Source: Flavobacterium ichthyis (GTDB taxonomy: Bacteria > Bacteroidota > Bacteroidia > Flavobacteriales > Flavobacteriaceae). From it: 37,896 nucleotides of DNA. Numbering within the stretch: position 1 is the stretch's first letter; the number at the start of each line of letters is the position of its first letter. Where the stretch lies: NCBI RefSeq assembly GCF_009915155.1, contig NZ_JAABLM010000018.1:1-37896 (forward strand). The letters run 5' to 3'. A model generated the notes under the pieces. That model was not told where the DNA came from. It saw nothing but the letters and a program-made list of their open reading frames with translations, and ran no database searches. Below, piece after piece: positions 1 through 7,411 of the stretch. The position numbers and the translations under genes are program-made.

Positions 1-2
1 TA

Positions 3-260
3 AAAGAAATACCCGGAATTTGTGAAATTGAAAAAGAATTAACTTTTCATATCGCTCGACATACTTTTGCAACAACTGTAACGCTTACTAATGGTGTTCC
101 AATTGAAAGCGTGAGCAAAATGTTAGGTCACAAAAATTTAAGAACTACCCAACACTATGCAAAAGTTTTGGATAGAAAAGTTAGTGAAGATATGAAAATT
201 TTAAAAAGTAAATTTAATCTAAGTACAACAAAAGAATTAATGAAAAATGTTGGTAATTGA
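3..260 (+). CDS. Tyrosine recombinase, C-terminal 85 residues only (5' end outside window)
   Basis: This is the catalytic C-terminus of a phage/ICE-type integrase, read from base 3 to the TGA at 258-260. Visible motifs are FHIARHTFATT (the HxxR box), LGHKNLRTTQHYAK (the second histidine and the nucleophilic tyrosine) and a Lys-rich tail. These fit the Bacteroidota integrase family that moves conjugative and mobilizable elements. The N-terminal arm-binding and core-binding domains lie outside the window, so target and element cannot be judged. It resembles the complete recombinase at 34765-35931 but is clearly a different protein. It shows that the window begins at the edge of another mobile element. 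Confidence 0.9.
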   Translation, partial: KEIPGICEIEKELTFHIARHTFATTVTLTNGVPIESVSKMLGHKNLRTTQHYAKVLDRKVSEDMKILKSKFNLSTTKELMKNVGN

Positions 261-283
261 TTTAATTATTTCAATTAAGATTT

Positions 284-294
284 ATTAGTCTAAT
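284..294. promoter_or_regulatory. Palindrome ATTAGTCTAAT downstream of the HxlR gene
   Basis: ATTAG-T-CTAAT is a perfect dyad, extendable to TTTATTAG-T-CTAATAAA at 281-297. The same 11-mer occurs at 679-689, immediately upstream of the HxlR start codon, so the palindrome flanks the regulator gene on both sides. HxlR proteins bind as dimers to such short dyads, so an operator role is plausible. The downstream copy could also be a weak transcription stop. Function is inferred. Confidence 0.35.
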
Positions 295-311
295 AAAATT
301 TAAAATCAGTT

Positions 312-680
312 TTATTTTTCATCACAATATCCTTTATTGTCTGTTTTCATATGTTGTCGCCCCCATTGATACATACTGTCAATAATTGGCAGCAAAGTTT
401 TTCCATAGTCAGTTATGTTGTATTCTACTCTTGGAGGAATTTCAGGAAAAATAATTCTTTCAATTATTCCGTCTGTTTCTAATTCTCTTAACTGGTTAGT
501 TAAAGTTTGTTTACTAATTTCTGTTATGTTTTTAAGTAAAACACTATAACGATTTCTGTCTGTTCGTATCATATGAATAATACTTGGTTTCCATTTTCCA
601 CCAATAATATTCATACAATATACCACCGGACAATTACCCGGCATAAATTCTTTTGTCTTTCTAATTGCTTTATTTTCCAT
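312..680 (-). CDS. HxlR-family winged-helix transcriptional regulator
   Basis: The 122-aa product has the length and layout of HxlR/YodB/HypR regulators. An N-terminal NCPVVYCMNIIGGKWKPSII segment (Cys17 at the usual sensing position) is followed by a winged helix ending EYNITDYGKTLLPIIDSM. Family members sense electrophiles, quinones or hypochlorite through the conserved cysteine and control adjacent oxidoreductases. The gene is divergent from the MDR/OYE/esterase cluster starting at 784, which is the classic arrangement for such a regulator and its targets. The palindrome ATTAGTCTAAT lies directly before its start codon and again past its stop, suggesting autoregulation. The start ATG at 680 gives the normal family length. 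Confidence 0.9.
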   Translation of the reverse strand: MENKAIRKTKEFMPGNCPVVYCMNIIGGKWKPSIIHMIRTDRNRYSVLLKNITEISKQTLTNQLRELETDGIIERIIFPEIPPRVEYNITDYGKTLLPIIDSMYQWGRQHMKTDNKGYCDEK

Positions 681-700
681 TAGTCTAATATTTTAGTCTA
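679..700. promoter_or_regulatory. Candidate HxlR operator: palindrome plus extra half-site
   Basis: ATTAGTCTAAT (679-689) is followed by a further TTAGTCTA (693-700), giving TTAGTCTA direct repeats 13 bp apart beside the HxlR start codon. The position in the divergent intergenic region fits an operator controlling both directions. That HxlR is the binding protein is inference from location and repetition only. Confidence 0.45.
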
Positions 701-743
701 TACACAAATTATTTGTCAATATAAAATATTTAGGCAAAGGTAA

Positions 744-751
744 TAAATTTG
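744..751 (+). promoter_or_regulatory. Bacteroidota -7 promoter element TAAATTTG
   Basis: The octamer matches the Bacteroidota -7 consensus TAnnTTTG exactly and lies 32 bp before the ATG of the oxidoreductase at 784. A TTTG at 712-715 is somewhat far upstream for a -33 element, so that half is weak. This is the probable promoter of the three-gene cluster 784-3675. Confidence 0.5.
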
Positions 752-783
752 CATTCTCGAATAATTTTTAAATAAACTTTATA

Positions 784-1707
784 ATGAAAGCAATACAATA
801 TCAAAATTTTGGAGCATCGGACGTGATAGCGTTCAATAATATTCCTCAACCAACAATTGCTACGGCAGACGATGTTTTAATTCAAGTAAAAGCCGCAAGT
901 GTCAATCCACTGGATATTAAAATTCGTTTAGGTTATATGCAACAAATGCGACCAGTACAGTTGCCTTTTATACCGGGCTTAGATGCTGCCGGAATTGTTG
1001 TGGCTGTAGGTGAGAATGTGCAAAAATTTAAAGTAGGCGATGAAGTAATGGCGGTTACTATGGCAAACGCTTATGCAGAATTTGTGATAGCTAATCAGTA
1101 TTTTGTTTCGCATAAACCTACCAATATTTCGTTTGAAGAAGCGACTTCGTTGGCAGTAAACATTGGTACTGCTGAAAGTATTTTATTTACCGAAGGCAAG
1201 TTAGAAGCAGGACAAAGAGTGCTCATTCAAGGCGCAGCAGGTGCAGTTGGTGCGACAATGGTGCAACTGGCAAAGGAAAAAGGTCTTTATGTATACGCCA
1301 CTGCAACTGGAAAAGGACTAGAATTAGTAAAAGAATTGGGAGCAGATGAAATTTTTGATTACAAGTTGGTTGATGTTTCTACTTTACTAAATGACATTGA
1401 TTTAGTTGCAGATTGTGCTGGTGGACCAACGCAAGTTAAGTTGTTTGAAGTGGTGAAAAAAGGAGGTAAATTATTGAGTATAGCTCAACCTCCCTCTCAA
1501 GAATTGGCACAAATGCACAACATAGAAGCACGATTTATTTCTTCAGATTTATCATCCAAAAATTTGGAGAACGGATTAATGTTAGTAAAAGATGGGAAGT
1601 TAAAACCTTTTGTAACCAAGTTGTTTAAGCTGGAGGAGGCTGCTCAGGCTCAAGATTTTCTTTCGAATGGTGGAGTGAATGGAAAAGTAGTACTAAAAAT
1701 TGAATAA
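784..1707 (+). CDS. NADP-dependent MDR-family oxidoreductase (quinone oxidoreductase-like)
   Basis: This 307-aa zinc-independent medium-chain dehydrogenase/reductase has the GroES-like fold at residues 1-110 (VKAASVNPLDIKIR, PGLDAAGIVVAVG) and a Rossmann NADPH-binding domain with the motif GAAGAVGATMVQLAK. No structural or catalytic zinc ligands are visible, as expected for the QOR subgroup. Members reduce quinones or alpha,beta-unsaturated carbonyls. It is first in a tight cluster with an Old Yellow Enzyme (16-bp gap) and an esterase, divergent from HxlR, pointing to an electrophile or quinone detoxification operon. The exact substrate cannot be read from sequence. Confidence 0.92.
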   Translation: MKAIQYQNFGASDVIAFNNIPQPTIATADDVLIQVKAASVNPLDIKIRLGYMQQMRPVQLPFIPGLDAAGIVVAVGENVQKFKVGDEVMAVTMANAYAEFVIANQYFVSHKPTNISFEEATSLAVNIGTAESILFTEGKLEAGQRVLIQGAAGAVGATMVQLAKEKGLYVYATATGKGLELVKELGADEIFDYKLVDVSTLLNDIDLVADCAGGPTQVKLFEVVKKGGKLLSIAQPPSQELAQMHNIEARFISSDLSSKNLENGLMLVKDGKLKPFVTKLFKLEEAAQAQDFLSNGGVNGKVVLKIE

Positions 1708-1723
1708 TCTAAAATTTTAAAAA

Positions 1724-2791
1724 ATGAACATTATATTAAAACCGTTTAATAAAAGTAATCTTTCGTTAAAAAATCACTTAGTAATGGCTCCAATGACAAG
1801 AAGCAGAGCCATAAACAACTTACCAAATGATTTAATGACTGAATATTACCAACAACGAAGCGGAGCAGGATTAATAATTACTGAAGGAACTTCACCCTCT
1901 GAAAGTGGACTTGGTTACTGCCGTATTCCTGGGATTTACTCTAACGAACAAATAGAAGCTTGGAAAAAAGTTACAGATGCAGTCCATAAAAATGGAAGCA
2001 AAATATTTGTACAATTAATGCATACAGGAAGAATTGGTCATATTGATAATCTTCCTTCCAATAGTAAAATAATAGCTCCTTCAAAGATTAAAGCTGAAGG
2101 GAAAATATATACGGACACCAAAGGAATGCAAGAGTATCCAACTCCAGAAGCACTTTCTACCGAAGAAGTTTATCAAGTAATTGAAGAATATGTACAAGCA
2201 TCAAAAAATGCAATCAAGGCAGGTTTTGATGGTGTAGAGCTTCACGGAGCAACAGGTTATTTAATTGAGCAATTTCTCAATCCTCACTCAAATACCCGAA
2301 CAGATGAATTTGGCGGTTCTGTAGTTAATAGAGCCCATTTTGCAATATCAATTGTTAAAAAAATAGCAGATGCAATTGGAAATGAAAAAGTTGCAATACG
2401 ATTTTCTCCTTTTTCAACTTTTAATGATATGCCTGTTTATGATAATGAAGAAGTTCACAAAACCTATTCTTATTTGTCAGAGGAACTTGACAAACTAAAC
2501 ATTGCCTATTTGCATTTAAGTATAAATCCTTCTATTCCAGAAAAAACAATGGAGGCAATAAGAAATAATTTCACTAATACTATAATCATCTGTAATGGAT
2601 TTAACCCAGATTCTGCTGAAAAGGTTTTATCAGAAGGTATTTATGATTTAGTTGCATTTGGTAGCTTGTTTATTGCAAATCCAGATTTGGATAAAAGAAT
2701 TGAGAGAAAGGAATTATTTAATGAATTAGATCCATCAACATTTTATACTCCTACAGAAAAAGGTTACACAGATTACCCAAGACTAACTTAA
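1724..2791 (+). CDS. Old Yellow Enzyme family FMN oxidoreductase (ene-reductase)
   Basis: The 355-aa TIM-barrel flavoprotein shows family motifs: APMTRSRA (22-29), QLMHTGRIGH (97-106), ELHGATGYLIEQFLNP (from about 172) and RTDEFGGS. Old Yellow Enzymes reduce activated C=C bonds with NAD(P)H via FMN. Two positions depart from the textbook set. The substrate-anchoring His-Asn or His-His pair reads H174-T177 (HGATGY). The FMN-phosphate region reads FGSLFIANPDL where many members have FGR. The proton-donor Tyr179 is kept. It is probably co-transcribed with the oxidoreductase upstream and the hydrolase downstream (11-bp gap). Confidence 0.92.
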   Translation: MNIILKPFNKSNLSLKNHLVMAPMTRSRAINNLPNDLMTEYYQQRSGAGLIITEGTSPSESGLGYCRIPGIYSNEQIEAWKKVTDAVHKNGSKIFVQLMHTGRIGHIDNLPSNSKIIAPSKIKAEGKIYTDTKGMQEYPTPEALSTEEVYQVIEEYVQASKNAIKAGFDGVELHGATGYLIEQFLNPHSNTRTDEFGGSVVNRAHFAISIVKKIADAIGNEKVAIRFSPFSTFNDMPVYDNEEVHKTYSYLSEELDKLNIAYLHLSINPSIPEKTMEAIRNNFTNTIIICNGFNPDSAEKVLSEGIYDLVAFGSLFIANPDLDKRIERKELFNELDPSTFYTPTEKGYTDYPRLT

Positions 2792-2802
2792 AATACTTTA
2801 AA

Positions 2803-3675
2803 ATGGTTAAAACAAAAATCACATTCAAAGATAAATTAGGCGTTTTCTTTTGGCGAAATTTGATGATGCCTTTTATTGCAAAAATTGGCGGAAAAGTATT
2901 TCCAAAAGGGAAAGTTCAAGAATTTGCCTATGGAAATCATAAAGATGAAAAATTAGATTTTATAGCACCAAATAGCATAAAAGAAAACCGTCTGGCAATT
3001 GTTCACATTCACGGTGGAGCTTGGGTTGCAGGAAGTAAAGGTGGATTTTATTCAAAACCTTTGATGAAATTTTCTGATGCTGGTTATCCAATTTTTAGTT
3101 TGAATTATCCATTAGCACCCGAACAACAGCATCCATTTTTATTGCGTTCTTTGTTAAAAGCATTTGTTTGGATAAAGAAAAATTATCCTCAATATGATAC
3201 CATTCATTTAATAGGCGATTCTGCTGGTGGAAATTTGGCAATGATGTTGGGGATATATTTGTCTAATCCTGAATTATTGAAAATACTTGATGCTGTTGAT
3301 TTGAATAATTTGCCCAAAGTCAAAAGTATAGTAGATATTTTCGGTGTTAATGATACCGTTTCTTGGGTTGAAGATGGTTTTCCAAGTGCAAAATTGTTTA
3401 ATAAAGTGTATGTAGAAAATACTACAACACCAAATATTCCAATAGTGCCAATGGATTTTGAACATATTAAAAATTTACCACCTTTATTTATTGTCGGTGC
3501 AGGAAAAGATAAACTACTGAGGTCGTCCAAAATTTGGGCAGAGCATATTTCAAAGTCTTTTAAAGATGTGAAATTTAAAATATATGAAGGTGCTGCACAT
3601 GGTTTTTTCAGTTTTGGTAAAGGTTGTGAAGAATTGAGCAAAGATATGTTAACTTTTTTCAAAGAAAATAATTAA
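2803..3675 (+). CDS. Alpha/beta hydrolase, HSL-type esterase
   Basis: The 290-aa serine hydrolase of the hormone-sensitive lipase group has the oxyanion-hole motif HIHGGAW (68-74), the nucleophile elbow GDSAGG with Ser140, and likely Asp236 (AGKDKLL) and His266 (GAAHGFF) completing the triad. Such enzymes cleave short-chain esters. There is no signal peptide, so it is cytoplasmic. It is the last gene of the HxlR-flanked cluster; the hairpin-forming AAAACG/CGTTTT pair just after its stop may be a weak terminator, and a strong one lies at 3937. Confidence 0.9.
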   Translation: MVKTKITFKDKLGVFFWRNLMMPFIAKIGGKVFPKGKVQEFAYGNHKDEKLDFIAPNSIKENRLAIVHIHGGAWVAGSKGGFYSKPLMKFSDAGYPIFSLNYPLAPEQQHPFLLRSLLKAFVWIKKNYPQYDTIHLIGDSAGGNLAMMLGIYLSNPELLKILDAVDLNNLPKVKSIVDIFGVNDTVSWVEDGFPSAKLFNKVYVENTTTPNIPIVPMDFEHIKNLPPLFIVGAGKDKLLRSSKIWAEHISKSFKDVKFKIYEGAAHGFFSFGKGCEELSKDMLTFFKENN

Positions 3676-3847
3676 AACGATAATAAATGTTCACGTTTTA
3701 TAATATCACTTTGAAAAATTACAGATATTAAATAAAAATTTAAATTTATTATCTGTTTATATTTCTCAAAAATATTGAAAAAGAGATGCGAAAATCTTGC
3801 ACAATACAAGTGCTGAATTAAAATGAACTCTTGATTTTTTTGTATAA

Positions 3848-3930
3848 TTAAAACTATTTTAGTAATTACATTTTTTACTTAGATATTAACTGTATGCATT
3901 GAGCATTTAATTCATTCAAAATAGTTTTAA
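3848..3930. repeat. 13-bp perfect inverted repeat in the 413-bp gap 3676-4088
   Basis: TTAAAACTATTTT (3848-3860) is exactly complementary to AAAATAGTTTTAA (3918-3930), with 57 bp between, and a strong terminator hairpin follows at 3937. The gap also has an ACAGATA/TATCTGT dyad at about 3721-3756. No convincing reading frame is present in the gap. The arrangement could be a small structured RNA ending at the terminator, or ends of an old insertion. Neither is proven. Confidence 0.5.
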
Positions 3931-3936
3931 ATTTAT

Positions 3937-3970
3937 CAGTGGTAGACAATGTTTACCACTGTTTTTTTTT
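3937..3970 (+). terminator. Strong intrinsic terminator
   Basis: CAGTGGTAGAC pairs with GTTTACCACTG around a 3-nt AAT loop (11 pairs, one G-U) and is followed by nine Ts. It would stop transcripts from the 784-3675 cluster, or from any small RNA made in the gap, and it separates them from rteC. Confidence 0.9.
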
Positions 3971-4088
3971 ATTTTCGGTATCTGGAGAATCATTTTTCAA
4001 AAAATATTAAATAAGTATAAAGAAATAAATATTTATAGATTGAATTTATATATATCTATAATTATTATTTCTGTAGATGTGTTAAATT

Positions 4089-4934
4089 TTGAACGAAAGA
4101 ATATTTAAATTAATAATAGAATTAAATGAACAACTAAACTTTATAGATTTAGAAGTTGATAATCCAATAAAAAAAAGTGAAAAAGCAATAGAAATTATTT
4201 TAACATCTATAGCTAGCTTAAAAAAGGTGATTGTTAAAAATAACTTTAAAACAGATACTGAAGAAATTCATTTCTTTAAAGAAGTTAAACCACAATTTAC
4301 TTCTAAATTGATTTATTACAACATGGTCTTTAAAATAGAAATGAAAAGACCTAATGGAGGAAATCGAATATTAAAGAAATACTATCACAATGAATTACAA
4401 AAATTAAAAGCATTCTTTGATAATGAATTAGAATTTTACCAATATTACCGTTCTGGTAGCAGTTATCTTGATTATAAATATTTTCAAAGAGGAAAGTTTG
4501 ATATTAAATTAGCCTTAGATAATTATTATTTTGAAACTGATACGACATTTAGTACTTCACACGATTTTAAAGTTGCTCAAATTTTAGCAAATGATCTCAT
4601 TCAATTGTATTTAGAAAATCAATTAATTATGATTGAGAATAATGACTCTTCTGAAAAATCACAACGAAAACCAAATATTAAATTATTATGGACAGGTTCC
4701 AAAGTTTCATTAACGGAATTATTATATGCTTTAAACTCTGAGGCAGTTTTTAATAATGGTAATGCAGACATTAAAGATATAGCAAACTATTTAGAATATG
4801 TTTTTGATATAGACCTAGGCGATTATTATAGAACTTTTTTAGAATTAAGAATGAGAAAAACCTCTCGTACAAAATTCTTATCTTCGCTAACAGATAGCTT
4901 AATCAAAAAAATGGATGACGCTGATGAAAAATAA
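4089..4934 (+). CDS. rteC: RteC-family regulator
   Basis: The 281-aa protein matches the RteC family: FFKEVKPQFTSKLIYY, the aromatic-rich FYQYYRSGSSYLDYKYFQRG, the FSTSHD segment, and the C-terminal block ending in FLELRMRKTSRTKFL with LPWTGSK-like LLWTGSKVSLTELLYAL before it. In Bacteroides CTnDOT, RteC activates excision genes of the conjugative transposon, so here it likely controls excision or expression of the resident island. The start is TTG at 4089, because an in-frame TAA lies at 4083 and the next ATG is about residue 79. The next gene follows after 6 bp and is probably in the same operon. No RteA/RteB two-component genes are visible. Confidence 0.88.
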   Translation: MNERIFKLIIELNEQLNFIDLEVDNPIKKSEKAIEIILTSIASLKKVIVKNNFKTDTEEIHFFKEVKPQFTSKLIYYNMVFKIEMKRPNGGNRILKKYYHNELQKLKAFFDNELEFYQYYRSGSSYLDYKYFQRGKFDIKLALDNYYFETDTTFSTSHDFKVAQILANDLIQLYLENQLIMIENNDSSEKSQRKPNIKLLWTGSKVSLTELLYALNSEAVFNNGNADIKDIANYLEYVFDIDLGDYYRTFLELRMRKTSRTKFLSSLTDSLIKKMDDADEK

Positions 4935-4940
4935 CCTACT

Positions 4941-7019
4941 ATGATAAAAAGCCTTTTTGTTCTTAACTCCGATCAAATAAACAAACATGGTAGTTGCTTT
5001 GCTATTTCCGCAATGGAAGATATAGTTTGGGATAAATCTACTAAAGCAGTTCCAATGCATCTTGGTCATGACATGCATAGACCAATTGGCTGTATAATTC
5101 CTTTCGGTTTATATTTTGAACCTAAAATAGTCAGAAATTTAGGTTTATCATTAATTCCAGAAACAGACGAAGAAAACAAACAAATTTTAAATTTCAAAAA
5201 ATTTTCAGCTTATTCAAATATAAAAGAAGATATTGACTCTAACAATGGTGCTTTACATGATATTCTAAAGGATAATTTAAGTGATAGTTTTAAATATTTA
5301 GATTCAAGTACTCTAGCTATTCTTGATGAAGATATTGTTAGCAAAGTTTTTAAAAATTTAAGTAGCTTAAAAGTAAAAGATGATCTTATTCCAATTAAAG
5401 ATTTATTAATAGACTTTGATTATAAATTTCAGGGTATTTTTATTCATAAAACACTTCCATTGTGTATATATGCTGATAGTTTTTTCAGAAGATCATTGTC
5501 AAGACACAACTGTTTTCATTATAATTTTTTAGACAAGTTCATGTTATTCAAGGATAATGAGGAAGTTGTTTTGAAAATAGCTATCGATTGGGACTTAATT
5601 GGATATGCTCCAACACTTTTACCAACAATGGAATTTGACTATTGGTTTGGTCCAAAATACACTGACGAGATTGATAAAATTGAACCCGGTTTAACAAAAC
5701 ATATTACAAATGAATTTGAAAGAAACTATTATCAGTTATCTTCAACAGAATTCTTTTGGAAAATAAACAAAAACTTGAGAGAATTTGAACTAGAAGAGTT
5801 AAAAGAAAGTGAAGCTCCAACTCTCGAAGATTTCTATGGTTGCAGATACATACATTCAATTTATGACACTAACGAATCAACTTTTGTCCACTTTGATGGT
5901 GCTATAAGAGGATATGATTCCGATTTATATTTTGAAAGAATTGACCAAAAAATGACTGAGTTTGGAAGAAGAAGTCAATACAAAAAACTCTTCAGAATAG
6001 ATGGAAAAATTGAAATTAATGATTGGAAAAGTTTGATAACACATTATATGCAAAGTAATCCTCTTATTTATGAATATTTTAATGCTGAAAAACCAAAATC
6101 TGAACTTGAAAAACCAATAGAAAATATTTCTTTAATGGAAGAATTGGTTCCTCAAAAAATCGATGAAAATGAGGGAATTAAATTATTAGTATCATATCAT
6201 GAAAAAAACAATAATTTTTCTGGGCATACTCATGCCGTTTCTATTTATGATGTAGTTGATAATGGAGATGGTAATATGGATGCCATAGAAGAAGATATAA
6301 TCGAAGTCAAAAAAGCAATTGAACGATTAGGTAAAAAATTATTCATAAAAAATGATGTTCTATATGGGGATTTCAAAGACGAATATTGGAATATTCCTTG
6401 CATATTTCATAGTGTTGATGAGCCTATAGAGGACTTAAACATAACAATTGAAGCACTAAAAAATATTTTTAATAAACTAGTGGAAAGAAAACTGAATTCT
6501 GTTATTTCATTCACACTTGCATGGAATATAGAAGAAAAAGAAGTTCGATTAAGTTGTTTTGGTCATGTTAGTGACTTAATTAAATGGATGAATACATTTA
6601 CAAACATTCCAACTAAACGCATTGAATTTAAATTATGGCTAGAGAATCAAAGAACATATCTTAATTATAATTATGAGCAATTTATAAATAAGCCTGCATT
6701 GAAAGATATTTGCCAATATGATGGAGTAATTTATATAAAAAGAAAGATTATTGAGACTCTATACAATCCAATGCCAATAATTAAAGATGAAAATTTAGTA
6801 TGTCAATTACAAATCCCAAATGATGGCAGAAATTACGATGACATTATAGAAAATAGAATTGTACCAACAATGACATATTTTATTAAAAAAGCTACTTGTA
6901 GTAAAACAGGTAAAAGTTACTATGATAGTCCATATTCTAAATATTTAGATGACGATGTTCACGTAATTATAGAGGACATTGAAGGGCTCACTTTTTATTG
7001 GTCAGATAAGCCAATTTGA
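4941..7019 (+). CDS. Large protein of unknown function (692 aa)
   Basis: I do not recognise this protein. It has no signal peptide or clear membrane segment. The N-terminal about 75 residues carry a compact Cys/His/Gly-rich stretch (KHGSCFAISAMEDIVW, then PMHLGHDMHRPIG and PFGLYFEP). The middle is acidic and aromatic with DWDLIGYAPTLLPTMEFDYWFGP and YGCRYIHSIYD. The C-terminus has YYDSPYSKYLDDDVHVIIED. The first block is faintly like a phage head-maturation protease start, but no full motif is present. It follows rteC by 6 bp, so it is probably island cargo or a partner of the regulator. Its size and conserved-looking cysteines and histidines suggest an enzyme or conflict-system effector, which is inference. 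Confidence 0.8.
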   Translation: MIKSLFVLNSDQINKHGSCFAISAMEDIVWDKSTKAVPMHLGHDMHRPIGCIIPFGLYFEPKIVRNLGLSLIPETDEENKQILNFKKFSAYSNIKEDIDSNNGALHDILKDNLSDSFKYLDSSTLAILDEDIVSKVFKNLSSLKVKDDLIPIKDLLIDFDYKFQGIFIHKTLPLCIYADSFFRRSLSRHNCFHYNFLDKFMLFKDNEEVVLKIAIDWDLIGYAPTLLPTMEFDYWFGPKYTDEIDKIEPGLTKHITNEFERNYYQLSSTEFFWKINKNLREFELEELKESEAPTLEDFYGCRYIHSIYDTNESTFVHFDGAIRGYDSDLYFERIDQKMTEFGRRSQYKKLFRIDGKIEINDWKSLITHYMQSNPLIYEYFNAEKPKSELEKPIENISLMEELVPQKIDENEGIKLLVSYHEKNNNFSGHTHAVSIYDVVDNGDGNMDAIEEDIIEVKKAIERLGKKLFIKNDVLYGDFKDEYWNIPCIFHSVDEPIEDLNITIEALKNIFNKLVERKLNSVISFTLAWNIEEKEVRLSCFGHVSDLIKWMNTFTNIPTKRIEFKLWLENQRTYLNYNYEQFINKPALKDICQYDGVIYIKRKIIETLYNPMPIIKDENLVCQLQIPNDGRNYDDIIENRIVPTMTYFIKKATCSKTGKSYYDSPYSKYLDDDVHVIIEDIEGLTFYWSDKPI

Positions 7020-7027
7020 TAAAAAAT

Positions 7028-7057
7028 ATTACCCAACTTGGGTATAACTTGGGTAAT
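7028..7057. promoter_or_regulatory. Operator-like dyad and direct repeats before the HTH gene
   Basis: ATTACCCAA (7028-7036) and TTGGGTAAT (7049-7057) form a perfect 9-bp inverted repeat. AACTTGGGTA occurs twice as a direct repeat 11 bp apart (7035 and 7046), placing the sites on one face of the helix. The element is 53 bp before the excisionase-like gene and at the left edge of the provirus-like module, so it is probably its operator or a recombination-accessory site. Confidence 0.6.
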
Positions 7058-7085
7058 AAAACTATTCAAATACAACAATTTTGTA

Positions 7086-7113
7086 CCATAACAATCTAAA
7101 ACTTATGTTATGG
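7086..7113 (+). promoter_or_regulatory. Hairpin covering the start codon of the HTH gene
   Basis: CCATAACA (7086-7093) is complementary to TGTTATGG (7106-7113), which contains the ATG at 7110. In the mRNA this 8-bp stem would hide the initiation codon, a possible translational control. The upstream CAATTTTG (7076-7083) is one base off the -7 consensus TAnnTTTG. Evidence is base pairing only. Confidence 0.35.
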
Positions 7114-7397
7114 CAATCGAAGTTATCACTCGCGAAGACTTAAACGAATTCAGAAGTCTCCTTTTGAATGATTTAAAACAACTCATTCAACCTCATTCTC
7201 AACAAGTAAAGCAATGGCTCAAATCCAATGAAGTTCGAAAATTGCTTAATATTTCCCCAGGCACTTTGCAAAACCTCCGTATCAATGGTACACTTACTTT
7301 TACCAAAATTGGAGGTACAATGTATTATAGCTATTCAGACATCGAAAAAGTTCTGAATGGTAATACTCAAAAAAGGGGCTCAACACTTTTCAAGTAA
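7110..7397 (+). CDS. Helix-turn-helix (HTH_17/excisionase-like) protein
   Basis: The 95-aa protein has a MerR/excisionase-type HTH at residues 38-85 (KSNEVRKLLNISPGTLQNLRI then LTFTKIGGTMYYSYSDIEKVL). Such proteins are common at the head of Bacteroidota mobile elements and act as excisionases or as regulators of the following replication genes. It lies just after the 7028-7057 operator-like site and 14 bp before the replication gene. The N-terminal 35 residues form a helical segment (DLNEFRSLLLNDLKQLIQ), probably for oligomerization. Confidence 0.85.
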   Translation: MAIEVITREDLNEFRSLLLNDLKQLIQPHSQQVKQWLKSNEVRKLLNISPGTLQNLRINGTLTFTKIGGTMYYSYSDIEKVLNGNTQKRGSTLFK

Positions 7398-7411
7398 TGT
7401 AATCCCGTTGA

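Noticed and set aside
3204..3662. 152-aa minus-strand reading frame inside the esterase gene
   Set aside because: It is antisense to a well-supported alpha/beta hydrolase with an intact catalytic triad.
4941..5200. Phage prohead protease (S78-like) identity for the start of the 692-aa protein
   Set aside because: Only a vague similarity of order (HxxxxxPIG, PFGLYFEP); no catalytic Ser-His set can be assigned and no capsid gene follows.
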